Assembly (NCBI GenBank): GCA_030761205.1
Contig: JAULJL010000015.1
Coordinates: 5,122,001-5,186,000 of the forward strand
Origin: Fremontodendron californicum
Taxonomy: Eukaryota > Streptophyta > Magnoliopsida > Malvales > Malvaceae
Length of the DNA stretch: 64,000 nt
Reading direction: 5' to 3'
Shown: positions 13,301 through 22,878 of the stretch, in pieces
How positions within the stretch are numbered: the first letter of the stretch is position 1
Layout: every line of letters begins with the position of its first letter
Notes under the pieces: generated by a model
What the model was told of the DNA's origin: nothing
What the model saw: only the letters and a program-made list of their open reading frames with translations
Databases searched by the model: none
Program-made: the position numbers and the translations under genes

Positions 13301-14265
13301 TAGCAATGTAGTTCGAACGGGGTGCTTCGATTTTTCTTGCGGTTTAGGCCAATTCACTTCAAAGACCTTTGACATCTTCTCGGCCCTATGTTCTGGTGAG
13401 AGAATTGGAACTTCATCCATTTTTAGAGGGGATTTGTAGCCTTTTTTCAACAGAGGATTCATCCAGAGCCAAAAGGCCTTTGATACTACAGAAGCTGAAG
13501 CAAAGCCACTCACGTTGGCTTTGCTCAAAAGCGGTTCATACAACTTGGTTTCTTCTTCACCCATTGCTGGTTCGGGTTCTCTGGTCACTGTTATACCAGT
13601 TGAACCTCTAATAGCGACAAGAAGAAGAAGAACTGATAATGGAAAAGAAACCAAGGAAACTATATCATCCAGCCTCAAATCTGATCCTGATTTGTTTCAA
13701 CCGACACCATACGAATGATCCCAGACACAGTGAACAAGGAAATGATGATAAAATACGCAATCCAATAAATTCGGAGAGAGAGAGGGTGGTTAACAGCCTC
13801 AAATCTCTTCTCGTGGATGATTAAGATTGCAATCACAGCATGAGTTATGGCTTGAACTAACCAAAATATTCCATCAAATTGTTTCCATGGCTCCTGGCTA
13901 CTTCTAGTAAATGGAAGAATGCATATAATAGTGTAACAAAACGCCAGGACAACCGTTGCAATCAAAGGGAGTTTGAACCATATGGTAGTCCTGGGAAGGG
14001 CCCTGTTGCTTCTTATGAGAGGCTTGTTGATGTCAGAGCTGCCATGGCTATTGCCTGAGAATCTAGAATAGAGCTTGTGAACCGCAAAGCATAGGAGGGT
14101 GAGCAAGAACAAGAGATCAACAGCAGAGAAGAGAGCCCTCTGAGGACATGCAGAGAGGAAAATGAATCTCAGCCATTGGAATATAACAGGAATAGATGTC
14201 TCCTTGGAGGATTCAATCACAGAGCTTGAACATGAAAGAGAAGTAATCCAAGTAGCTGAAGACAT
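7309..14265 (-). CDS. ABCC4: ABCC-subfamily ABC transporter (ABCC4/ABCC14-like) with exon-1 frameshift
   Basis: Eleven exons on the minus strand: 12161-14265, 11528-11848, 10825-10911, 10091-10720, 9740-9904, 9297-9591, 8570-8784, 8166-8471, 7902-7965, 7580-7819 and 7309-7409. All junctions are GT-AG and in phase. The product would be about 1509 residues, matching the family (~1500). It has an N-terminal TMD0 (about 1-195), TMD1, NBD1 with Walker A GTVGSGKSS (near residue 679), signature LSGGQKQR and Walker B DIYLLDD, then TMD2, and NBD2 with GRTGSGKST, signature SVGQRQ and Walker B LLFMDEA. Family members are vacuolar or plasma-membrane exporters of conjugates or folates. The oddity: exon 1 is 2105 nt, one short of a multiple of three. 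The frame meets TGA at 13675-13677 just after VETNQDQ, while the homologous LRLDDIVSL continues in the next frame. Everything else is intact, so this is a recent lesion or a sequence error. A copia element sits 57 bp upstream of the ATG. Confidence 0.9.
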
Positions 14266-14321
14266 ATTCAGTCAACTTAACGTGAAATAATAAAAAATCA
14301 CCCTTTTTTAGAACTTGATGA

Positions 14322-14650
14322 TGTTAGGTACCAGAGTGACGGAATAGTGTCTCACAACTAAAATAAGAGATGAGAAAATAGGAACTGAACACACAAAATT
14401 TAACGTGGAAAACCCTCAATGAATAAAGGGAAAAACCACGGGGCAAGACTAGAAGAATTTCACTATGAGAAAATATTACAACACCTCTCTCTAAATACTA
14501 GGAGAGAACAACCTCACAAAGAATATAAGAAAGTATACAAGAGAGGAAGAGATAATTCTTGGGATGGTTTTAATACTTCTCCTTAAGGCTCTTTATATAG
14601 CCTTCAAGGAGGAACTCTAACAATTCTCCCACCGATGTGGGATTCTAACA
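14322..14650 (-). repeat. 3' LTR of the copia element
   Basis: 329 bp, TGTTAG...CTAACA. On the minus strand it contains TATATAAA (14592-14599 on the plus strand), a likely TATA box. Being the LTR nearest the ABCC gene and in the same orientation, its promoter could read into that gene. Confidence 0.95.
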
Positions 14651-14725
14651 ATTCTCCCACTTGAAGATTTGATTAAACCAATCATATCTTCACACCACTC
14701 TTTCTGTCTTGCCATTCCATGTTGC

Positions 14726-17700
14726 TTACGTTTCTGATAGACCATAGGAGGATCGACACCAAATAAACTTGTCAGTGTTGATTGGCTTTGTCATAACATC
14801 TGCTAGGTTGTCTTTGGTGTGAATCTTTTGCATATCCACACTTCCTTCTTCTACTACTTCTCGAACAAAGTGATACTGTATACCTATATGCTTTGTCCTG
14901 GAATGAAAGGCTGGATTCCTTGCAATGTGCAAGGCACTCTGACTGTCACAATACACAATAATCTTCTGCTGCTTGTGCCCGAGTTCTTCCATTAACCTTT
15001 GTATCCATATTGCTTCCTTGCATGCTTGGGTAGCTGCCATGTACTCAGCTTCTGTAGTAGACAAAGCTACAACAGTCTGTAACTTAGATAACCAGCTTAC
15101 CGCTCCTCCTGCAAGTGTGAACACATAGCCAGTAGTGGATTTCCTTTTATTAAGATCACCTGCAAAATCTGAATCAACATAACCCCTGACAACAAGTTCT
15201 GATCCTCCAAAACATAATGCAACATCTAAGGTTCCTTTAATGTATCTAAGGATCCTCTTAACAACATTCCAATGCTCTCTACCAGGATCTGCCATAAATC
15301 GACTGACCGCTCCCACTGCTTGTGCAATGTCTGGTCTTGTACATATCATAGCATACATAAGGCTTCCCACCGCTGATGCATACGGTACTCGAGACATTTC
15401 CATCCTCTCTGCTTCATTGCTAGGACTCATACCTGAGGATAATTTACAATTGACAGGAAGTGGGGTAGATATTGGCTTACAGTCTTGCATGTTGAAGCGT
15501 CGCAAGACCTTCCTCAGATAATTCTTTTGAGAAAGCCAAATTTTCCTGTCTTTTCTGTCTCGGTGAATTTGCATCCCTAAAATCTTGTTTGCGGGTCCCA
15601 AGTCCTTCATATCGAACTCCCTAGCCAACTGTGCCTTCAAATCTTGGATTTGATCTTTGTTGGGGCCTACCACCAACATGTCATCCACATACAACAGCAA
15701 AATAATGAAATCATTATCATCAAACCTCTTGTAGTACGTACAATGGTCTGAACTCAGTCTGTTGTATTCAAGGCTAATTATGAAAGAATCAAATCTCTTG
15801 TACCAACATCTGGGCGCCTGCTTTAGACCGTACAGAGATTTGGTCAACCTGCAAACCAAGTTCTCTTTGCCTGTTTCAACAAAACCTTCTGGTTGGAGCA
15901 TATAAATTTCTTCTTCAAGCTCTCCATGTAGAAAAGCCGTCTTTACATCTAGTTGTTCAAGATGTAAATCGAATGCAGCACACATAGCCAACACTACTCT
16001 GATAGTAGTAAGTCTGACAACTGGAGAAAATATCTCGTTGAAGTCAATACCTTCTTTCTGAGCATATCCTTTTACAACCAATCTAGCACGATATCGTTCT
16101 ACTTGATCATTGCTATCCCGCTTGATCTTGTAGACCCATTTGTTACCAATGGCTTTTCTGCCACGTGGTAATTCCACCAGTTCCCATGTCTCGTTCTTGT
16201 GAAGAGCTTCAATTTCTTCCTGCATTGCTGTCATCCACAGAGAAGCATCTGGGCTACTAGTAGCTTCATGAAAAGTTGATGGCTCTCCATCCTCTGTTAA
16301 AAGACAGTATGCAACATTGCTCTCCGTAACATACTCCGTGTGCCAATTTGGAGGCCTTCTCTCACGAGTTGACCGTCGAACTTCTACAGCCTCGGACTCA
16401 ACTGGTTCTGGTACCTCATGCTCTGGTTCTGCTTCAGAAGAATCATCTTCTTGAGAATTTCTATCCATCTGCACTGTAGCAGTCTCTTTTGAAGTGTTGT
16501 CATTTGTTTGCTCACTTTGCAGTTCATTTTCTGCAAAAACTACATCTCTGCTGACAACAACCTTGCGGGCAGTGGGATCCCACAGGCGATACCCCTTAAC
16601 ACCGTCAGCATAACCCAAGAATATACATTTTCTGGATTTTGGATCCAGCTTTGTTCTTTCTTGGGAGTTGTACATCACGTACACAGGACATCCAAACACA
16701 TGTAGAGAAGAATAATCAGCTGGCTTTCCTTTCCACATCTCCATAGGCGTCTTCAAACCAATCGCCGTTGATGGTGATCGATTTATCACATAACAGGTGG
16801 TTTTGACTGCTTCTGCCCAGAAAGATTTGGCCAATCCCGCTGTTCTCAGCATGGCTCTTGTTCTATCTAGGAGAGTTCTGTTCATCCGCTCTGCTACACC
16901 ATTCTGTTGAGGCGTATGTGCAACCGTGAATTGTCTCATAATACCCTCTTTCTTACAGAATGCTAGAAAGTTACCGTCTACATATTCTCCTCCATTGTCT
17001 GTCCTCAAGCACTTGATTCTTTTCCCAGTTTCAAGCTCTACTTGTGCTTTGAACTCCTTGAATACTGGAAACACATCAGACTTCTTCTTGATTGGGTACA
17101 CCCATAATCTCCTGGAATAGTCATCAATGAATGATACAAAATACTTTGCTCCACCCAGGGATATTTCTGGTGACTCCCACACATCAGAATGGATTAAGTC
17201 CAGTATGTGTTTGCTTCTTGTAGTTACTTTAGCAAACTTCAATCTATGCTGCTTGCTTATCACACAGTGCTCACAGAAAGGTAAATTGACCATCTTGAGC
17301 CCGGGCAGGAGATTGCGTTCTGCAAGGACTTTCAAGCCTCGCTCTGACATATGGCCTAATCTGCGATGCCACATCATCGTCGTTTCTTCTTGGCTGGCTG
17401 CTGCAACTGATGCATCTGCCTCTTGCAACGTCTCTCCCAAAAGCATGTATAGATTGCTTGTGATCTTCTCTGCTTTCATCACCACAAGGTTTCCTTTCAC
17501 TACTTTCAATATTCCACATTCAGTGTGGATCTTGCACCCGAGGTCATCCAATTGTCCAATTGACAATAAGTTCTTCTTTAAGCCCTTCACATGTCGTACC
17601 CCTTGAATTTTGCGAACAGTACCATCATGCATTTTTAATCTGACGGTACCGACTCCAGCAATATCTAAGGCGTGATCATTTCCCATGAACACAGATCCTT

Positions 17701-18646
17701 CCGAAATAGGTTCATAAGTGCAAAACCAATCTCGGTGTGGAGTCATGTGCCATGTCGCACCTGAATCCATTATCCAGACATCATTGAGTTTCTTTCCGCC
17801 TTTAGAACTAGTCGCTGCTTCACTATACAAGATTTCTCCATCATCTGAGGTACTTGCAACACAACCTTGGGAGGTTGATGTTTCAGAATTCTTTTCTCCA
17901 CCCTTCTTATTATGCCAACACTCCTTCTTCGAGTGCCCTCTCATGCCACAATTGTAGCATTTAAGATTCTTCCTTCTTCGAGATTTTGATCTACCATGAT
18001 TCTGACTCCCACTGGAGCCACGTTCTGTTGATCTGCCTCTCATCACCGTTAAAGCCTCTGCTTGCTTTGAATTTTCTGACCTTTCCTCCTTATTCTTGCG
18101 CCTGGATTCTTCTTCAAGAATAGCACCGGCAACATCATCAAAGTGAAGAGAGTCACTAACATTGTTATTTGTGATGTTGATGATGAGTTGATCATACGAA
18201 TCTGGTAAACTCTGAAGTAGAAGTTCCGCACGTTCATTTTCCGCTATTTTGAAATCTGATGCTGTGAGTTGAGCAAATAGCGTATTCAGAGTGTTGATGT
18301 GATCCGTTACCGACGTGGATTCACTCATTCGAAGAGTGTAGAGTTTCCTCTTCAAGAATATTCTGGTGTGAAGTGACTTCACCTCGTACAATTTGTTTAG
18401 AACATCCCAAATCTCCTTTGCAGTTTTCTTCTCTGCAACACTTGACAAAACTGAATCCGCCATTGCTAGGTGCAGATTGGCAACAGCATTGTCATCCTTC
18501 TCTTTCCACTTTTCATCAGTCATTCCTGTGGGTCTACTTTCAATTGCTTCTAGACAATTATCCTTCCTCAAAATTGCTCTTATCTTCAATTTCCACAAGG
18601 AGAAATTTCTCCCACTGAACTTCTCTATCTCGAATTTTGCTGCCAT
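14726..18646 (-). CDS. Copia gag-pol polyprotein (intact)
   Basis: A single 1306-residue frame without stops. Order is gag, protease, integrase, reverse transcriptase, RNase H, which is the copia order. Gag carries a UBN2-like domain and the zinc knuckle CYNCGMRGHSKKEC near residue 229. Protease has DSGAT near 294. Integrase has the HRRLGH...CEHC zinc part and DNGGEY near 549. Reverse transcriptase has YVDD near 986. RNase H carries STTEAEY, followed by TKHIGIQYHFVRE. It resembles Tnt1-type plant elements. The frame starts 445 bp inside the 5' LTR. With LTRs that appear identical and no disabling change visible, it could be active. Confidence 0.97.
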   Translation of the reverse strand: MAAKFEIEKFSGRNFSLWKLKIRAILRKDNCLEAIESRPTGMTDEKWKEKDDNAVANLHLAMADSVLSSVAEKKTAKEIWDVLNKLYEVKSLHTRIFLKRKLYTLRMSESTSVTDHINTLNTLFAQLTASDFKIAENERAELLLQSLPDSYDQLIINITNNNVSDSLHFDDVAGAILEEESRRKNKEERSENSKQAEALTVMRGRSTERGSSGSQNHGRSKSRRRKNLKCYNCGMRGHSKKECWHNKKGGEKNSETSTSQGCVASTSDDGEILYSEAATSSKGGKKLNDVWIMDSGATWHMTPHRDWFCTYEPISEGSVFMGNDHALDIAGVGTVRLKMHDGTVRKIQGVRHVKGLKKNLLSIGQLDDLGCKIHTECGILKVVKGNLVVMKAEKITSNLYMLLGETLQEADASVAAASQEETTMMWHRRLGHMSERGLKVLAERNLLPGLKMVNLPFCEHCVISKQHRLKFAKVTTRSKHILDLIHSDVWESPEISLGGAKYFVSFIDDYSRRLWVYPIKKKSDVFPVFKEFKAQVELETGKRIKCLRTDNGGEYVDGNFLAFCKKEGIMRQFTVAHTPQQNGVAERMNRTLLDRTRAMLRTAGLAKSFWAEAVKTTCYVINRSPSTAIGLKTPMEMWKGKPADYSSLHVFGCPVYVMYNSQERTKLDPKSRKCIFLGYADGVKGYRLWDPTARKVVVSRDVVFAENELQSEQTNDNTSKETATVQMDRNSQEDDSSEAEPEHEVPEPVESEAVEVRRSTRERRPPNWHTEYVTESNVAYCLLTEDGEPSTFHEATSSPDASLWMTAMQEEIEALHKNETWELVELPRGRKAIGNKWVYKIKRDSNDQVERYRARLVVKGYAQKEGIDFNEIFSPVVRLTTIRVVLAMCAAFDLHLEQLDVKTAFLHGELEEEIYMLQPEGFVETGKENLVCRLTKSLYGLKQAPRCWYKRFDSFIISLEYNRLSSDHCTYYKRFDDNDFIILLLYVDDMLVVGPNKDQIQDLKAQLAREFDMKDLGPANKILGMQIHRDRKDRKIWLSQKNYLRKVLRRFNMQDCKPISTPLPVNCKLSSGMSPSNEAERMEMSRVPYASAVGSLMYAMICTRPDIAQAVGAVSRFMADPGREHWNVVKRILRYIKGTLDVALCFGGSELVVRGYVDSDFAGDLNKRKSTTGYVFTLAGGAVSWLSKLQTVVALSTTEAEYMAATQACKEAIWIQRLMEELGHKQQKIIVYCDSQSALHIARNPAFHSRTKHIGIQYHFVREVVEEGSVDMQKIHTKDNLADVMTKPINTDKFIWCRSSYGLSET

Positions 18647-19091
18647 GGTTGTACACGAACTGAAGCGAGTTACACTATTTCACCGTGAATAGTACCGTAT
18701 ACGTGAACAGTATTGTACGTATGTCGTACACTAGAACAAATCCAGTATACGTTAACAATTACTGCAAAAGTATACAACCACACGTATGAATAGTAACCGT
18801 ATCTGTGAACAGTGACCGTATACTGGAACAGTTGCCGTAGCCCGTGAATAGTGCACCAGGTAGGTTCCCAGGAAAGAGAGGTGGGTCACTGATAGACACA
18901 CTTAAATACCAAGTCTTTCCTAGCCAGAACTTCCCTAGACACTTTCACACTACCACACTTTATTTCCAGCAACAAGAATAATTCTTTTCTGATGTGGAAG
19001 ATCAGACAATACTGCAACCACAGAGCATACTAAGAACCAACACTTTCACTGCAGCGGAATAAGGACCACGAACCAATGGCTCTGATACCAC
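18647..19091 (-). other. Copia 5' leader with degenerate 19-20 bp repeats
   Basis: The untranslated leader lies between the primer-binding site and gag. On the plus strand at 18680-18860 a GTGAAxAGTxxCCGTA-like word recurs about six times (near 18682, 18701, 18786, 18805, 18824 and 18845), partly as GTGAATAGT and partly as GTGAACAGT. The function is unknown; packaging or regulatory roles are only a guess. Confidence 0.6.
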
Positions 19092-19420
19092 TGTTAGGTA
19101 CCAGAGTGACGGAATAGTGTCTCACAACTAAAATAAGAGATGAGAAAATAGGAACTGAACACACAAAATTTAACGTGGAAAACCCTCAATGAATAAAGGG
19201 AAAAACCACGGGGCAAGACTAGAAGAATTTCACTATGAGAAAATATTACAACACCTCTCTCTAAATACTAGGAGAGAACAACCTCACAAAGAATATAAGA
19301 AAGTATACAAGAGAGGAAGAGATAATTCTTGGGATGGTTTTAATACTTCTCCTTAAGGCTCTTTATATAGCCTTCAAGGAGGAACTCTAACAATTCTCCC
19401 ACCGATGTGGGATTCTAACA
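19092..19420 (-). repeat. 5' LTR of the copia element
   Basis: 329 bp copy offset by 4770 bp from the other LTR, with no difference that I could see by eye. It carries the same TATATAAA on the minus strand (19362-19369 on the plus strand). It drives transcription towards lower coordinates. Confidence 0.95.
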
Positions 19421-19425
19421 GATGA

Positions 19426-21060
19426 TTCCAATAAATGTATTTCCATCATTCCCTGTAAAAAAAATACCAACATATCACTATGTATATACAATAATATGAT
19501 CCATTTAAAAAAAAAAAAAACACAAGAAAGCAATGAAAAAGTTCAAAAGGAAAAGGTAATGATGATAAAAGTCTTTTAAAAAAAAGAAGCAAAATCATTG
19601 TTTTGCCAAAACCCAAAAGGAACTTCGGGAAGAACGAAAGAAAACATCAAATCAACTCGATGTTTTTGCTTCACTGGATTGGCAACTAGAGAAATACCTT
19701 AAAAGCTTTTAAGCATTCACAACCAATTAACTTTAACGTGAAGCCAGGAAAAAAAAAGAAGCAGCGGAAGGCAAAGGAGGGAACAAGAGGGACAGTGGTC
19801 TCTGCTATTATTTGAAAATAAATGAACAAGTCGCCGGAGCTCTTAAGGCCCACGAGATTTCTGAAAATTTCAAGCGGCTATCGTCAACAAAAAAAGTTGA
19901 CTAAGAAAAGATCCCATTTCCCATACTTTGACAATAAAGTAATAGTATTAAATATGGAATATACACTTGAATTTAACATAATAGTATAAGTGATCGCCTC
20001 GTGTTTATATATTTTTCTATGAAAAAATATTCCAACTTGGTAAAAGAATCATTTCATAAAAAAATGAAGGTAAAAAATAGTAAACGTATTCTTGAAAAAG
20101 AAATCAATGAAAACCAATGAAATAAAGTTCTCGGAAACTCCATTAAAAGCAAAGAAAAGCGATGGAACTTTTACGAAAAAAGGTAGAAACCAATCAAAAT
20201 GACACAAAAATGAACCATGCAAAAAAAAGAAGAATCCATAGAACCAACCTGGAACTCAGTTTAACAAAAAAGAAAACCCAAACTGAACATTGCTGCGAGC
20301 TCCAGAGTCCAGAAACGTCAGAGAATTTGCACCTCGAAAGAGGAAACTACCAAAAAGAAAAACACAAAGCCAAAGACAAAGACAAAGACAAACCAACTAC
20401 CACTCGAAATCCGTTCCACACGTTTCAACGGCGCACAAAGATTCTGGAACCGAGAACCGTTGCAGTCTGGCAGATAAGAAAACACATGTTATATATAAAT
20501 AAATGAGAAAATAGCAAAGATTTTGCTGTTCTATTCACCTGGCATTTGGTTTGACAATTTGATACTTACTACTCCAATTTAAAGTTTTTATATTTGTTTT
20601 CCTGGACAAAAATCAACGTTGGCCTTCCCCCATAAAAGACGTAGAGATAGGGTAATCGCCGTTGGGTGTTGACAGATTGAGAACTTTTGTTTTAAGATTC
20701 TTTTTCTTTTTACTTTATTTATGGCTTTTGGCTGCATATTAATTATTAAACTGGAATTCCTATTTTCTACTCCCACGTGCGTTGCTATTCGCGTGGGATC
20801 ACTTTCCAGTTGAAATTTGCCGTGTTCGACGGAGTTAGACATTTGGTCTCATGGACAAAGAATAGTTGACCTCAAACTTTTTTTATTATAATCTTATAAT
20901 TATTCAATAACAATTAAAATTAACCATATATTCGTGATTCTAAAAACATATCACTTACAATAATTATATTATAATTAATTAATTATAACTTAAAGTTATA
21001 TAGATTTATCAAATTATTACGTGATAAATTCTACATAATTTTTTTAAGTGATTGAGTAAT
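19426..21060. other. Displaced upstream region of the ABCC gene
   Basis: Before the copia insertion this DNA adjoined the ABCC leader. It is A-rich on the plus strand, with poly-A runs and a short AAAGAC repeat near 20370-20390. A 114-residue lysine-rich frame at 20162-20506 has no family features. I see no gene. Promoter elements of the ABCC gene probably lie in the part nearest 19426. Confidence 0.4.
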
Positions 21061-21069
21061 TGCAATATG

Positions 21070-21245
21070 AACTTTGTTAACAAATATCATAAATGTTCAT
21101 TTAAATTTATTATATATAATAATAATTTTATCTAATTTATTAAAAATGATAAAATAATATCAATTATTATATTTAATAGAATATTGTTACTATAAATATT
21201 GTATTAATTAAGAATTATTAAGACACTCATTAACAAAAATTTTAT
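21070..21245. repeat. MITE-like foldback, same family as 45861-46412
   Basis: The left end has TTTGTTAACAAA followed by a variable stretch. The right end has GTTACTATAAATA and TTAAGACACTCATTAACAAAA. These are the end words and order seen in the better-preserved members near 45.9-46.4 kb. This copy is the most diverged, and its boundaries are approximate. Confidence 0.5.
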
Positions 21246-21950
21246 AATTTTTATAATAAAAATTAATTAATAAAAATTTAAAATTACATAAAATCTATTA
21301 AAATATTATGTGACTCCTAAGTAATTTAAATCTCGATTAATTGTAATACAGTTATTGTATTTAAAATGTTCCACAAATTTTTCGAAATAAGGCCACTACA
21401 CCTCCATTGTAGTGGATCCAACGAAGGAAATTTTTTTGATTTTACCATGGGATGCTTTTGAATTGGACCTCACTAGTGCAATTGCCTCACTGCCTTTATT
21501 TCTTTTCAACAAATTTTTTATTAATTTTTATTTATAAAATTTTTTAAATTGTTTATTTTTATTAATTATCTCATTTTATTTTATTTTATTTAAGCTTTAA
21601 AATTATTTATTTAATATAATAAATAAATTTATATAATAATTCATTTAAATATTTAAATAAATTAAGATATAAAATAATATTTTTAATAAATTTATATGTT
21701 AAATATTATTAAAATATATTAAAATAATTTATCAATACACTCTTATATTAATGTTCATAATAATTATTTTCATTCTTATCTCATCGTCACCATTACTTTT
21801 ACATTTAAACACATATTCATCATTAATTTCAATTTTACTGTTACAATAATTAATTCGGTAAATTTGAAAAATATACCATCAACAATACAATAATTGTTAA
21901 ATGGTATAATAAGTAAGAATTATTTGAAAAAGAGAAATGAAAAAAATAAA

Positions 21951-22275
21951 AAATTGTAAAAACAAAATTACCCTTGATAAAAAACCTTCTCCTCCCTTCT
22001 CTTATTTTTTTAGTTTACTTTTTTAATTAAAAAAATAAATTAAAAATAAATATTTAAATATTTTTTATTTTTTAGTTTACTTTTTTTAATTACAAAATTT
22101 TAAAAAATAAAAAATAATATTTCTAAAATTATTTTTTATTTTAAAAAATAAATATTTAAATATTTTATTTTTAAAATTTATTTTCAATTAAAGTTTTTAA
22201 AAATTAATATTTTCTTAATGGGAGGAGAAAGGAAAAAAAAATTCATCAAGGGTAATTTTATCTTTACAATATCCT
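21951..22275. repeat. Foldback element with ACCCTTGAT-type ends
   Basis: The left end ATTGTAAAAACAAAATTACC, continuing CTTGAT and a CTTCTCCTCCC block, is mirrored at the right by GGGAGGAGAAAGG, ATCAAGGG and TAATTTTATCTTTACAAT. The interior is AT-rich with further self-complementary ATAAATATTTAAATA words. There is no coding content. A target duplication is not obvious. Confidence 0.6.
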
Positions 22276-22465
22276 TCCTAACAAATTCTAACTTTTTCAT
22301 TTCTTTTTTTTAATTAATTCTAACATATTAGATCATTTAAAAATAAAATGGCTATTGAAGACATATTTTTTTAATTAACCCTGATTAATTTCAACTACAC
22401 TCACTCCGTGGATCCTTAGTTAGGTTAGAGCGTGTGGGCAATAGAAGATTTTGGTTAGCGCATAG

Positions 22466-22878
22466 CAGAATTAAGGTTTAAGTACTCACATAGTCTCTAT
22501 ACTATAGTAAAAAGAGTAAATCAGTTCCTATACTGTAAAAGTGAGTAATTTATTCCTGTAGAATTGAAATATGTGCAAATAAGTAAAATTGATAACAGTT
22601 TTAATGAAAAACCGATAAAATGCTGAAGTGAAATCGTAAAATCTAACAGATTTATATATATTTTAAGTCATATTTTATTCAAAATCATTAATTCTGTTAG
22701 ATTTTACGAGTTCACATCAGCATTTTAACGATTTTTTATTAACATCGTTATTAATTTTACTTATTTATATTTATTTTAATTATACAAAAACTAAATTATT
22801 TACTTTTATAATATAAAAATTAAATTATTCTTTTTACTATAATACAAAAATTATATTGCTACTTAAACTCAGAATTAA
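22466..22878. mobile_element. MULE-type MITE, long self-complementary, 9-bp TSD
   Basis: A 395-bp element (22475-22869) is flanked by identical CAGAATTAA at 22466-22474 and 22870-22878. Its ends, GGTTTAAGTA and the complement AGTTTAAGTA, open two arms of about 185 bp that stay alignable nearly to the centre, meeting around a short AT-rich spacer; both arms contain ATAGTAAAAAGA and AAATCTAACAGA-like words. A 9-bp duplication is typical of Mutator-like elements. It has no transposase, so it is non-autonomous. Confidence 0.8.

Larger units (their letters stand above)
14317..19425 (-). mobile_element. Complete Ty1-copia LTR retrotransposon, minus orientation
   Basis: The element spans 14322-19420 (5099 bp) and is flanked by a perfect 5-bp duplication, GATGA at 14317-14321 and 19421-19425. 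Two 329-bp LTRs, 14322-14650 and 19092-19420, begin TGTTAG and end CTAACA; reading them side by side I found no difference. The primer-binding site TGGTATCAGAGC lies on the minus strand at 19079-19090, one base inside the 5' LTR, and fits initiator tRNA-Met. A purine tract AAGTGGGAGAAT abuts the 3' LTR at 14651-14662. One uninterrupted gag-pol frame fills the middle. All this points to a very recent insertion. It has the same orientation as the ABCC gene and separates its coding start from its original upstream DNA. Confidence 0.97.

Noticed and set aside
13675..14265. Separate 196-residue membrane protein gene upstream of a shorter ABC transporter
   Set aside because: It is the normal N-terminal TMD0 of ABCC4-type transporters. 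The split results from the one-base shift, not from two genes.
20162..20506. 114-residue lysine-rich open frame
   Set aside because: Its composition follows the A-rich strand, with a short AAAGAC repeat inside. No domain, signal or family pattern is visible.
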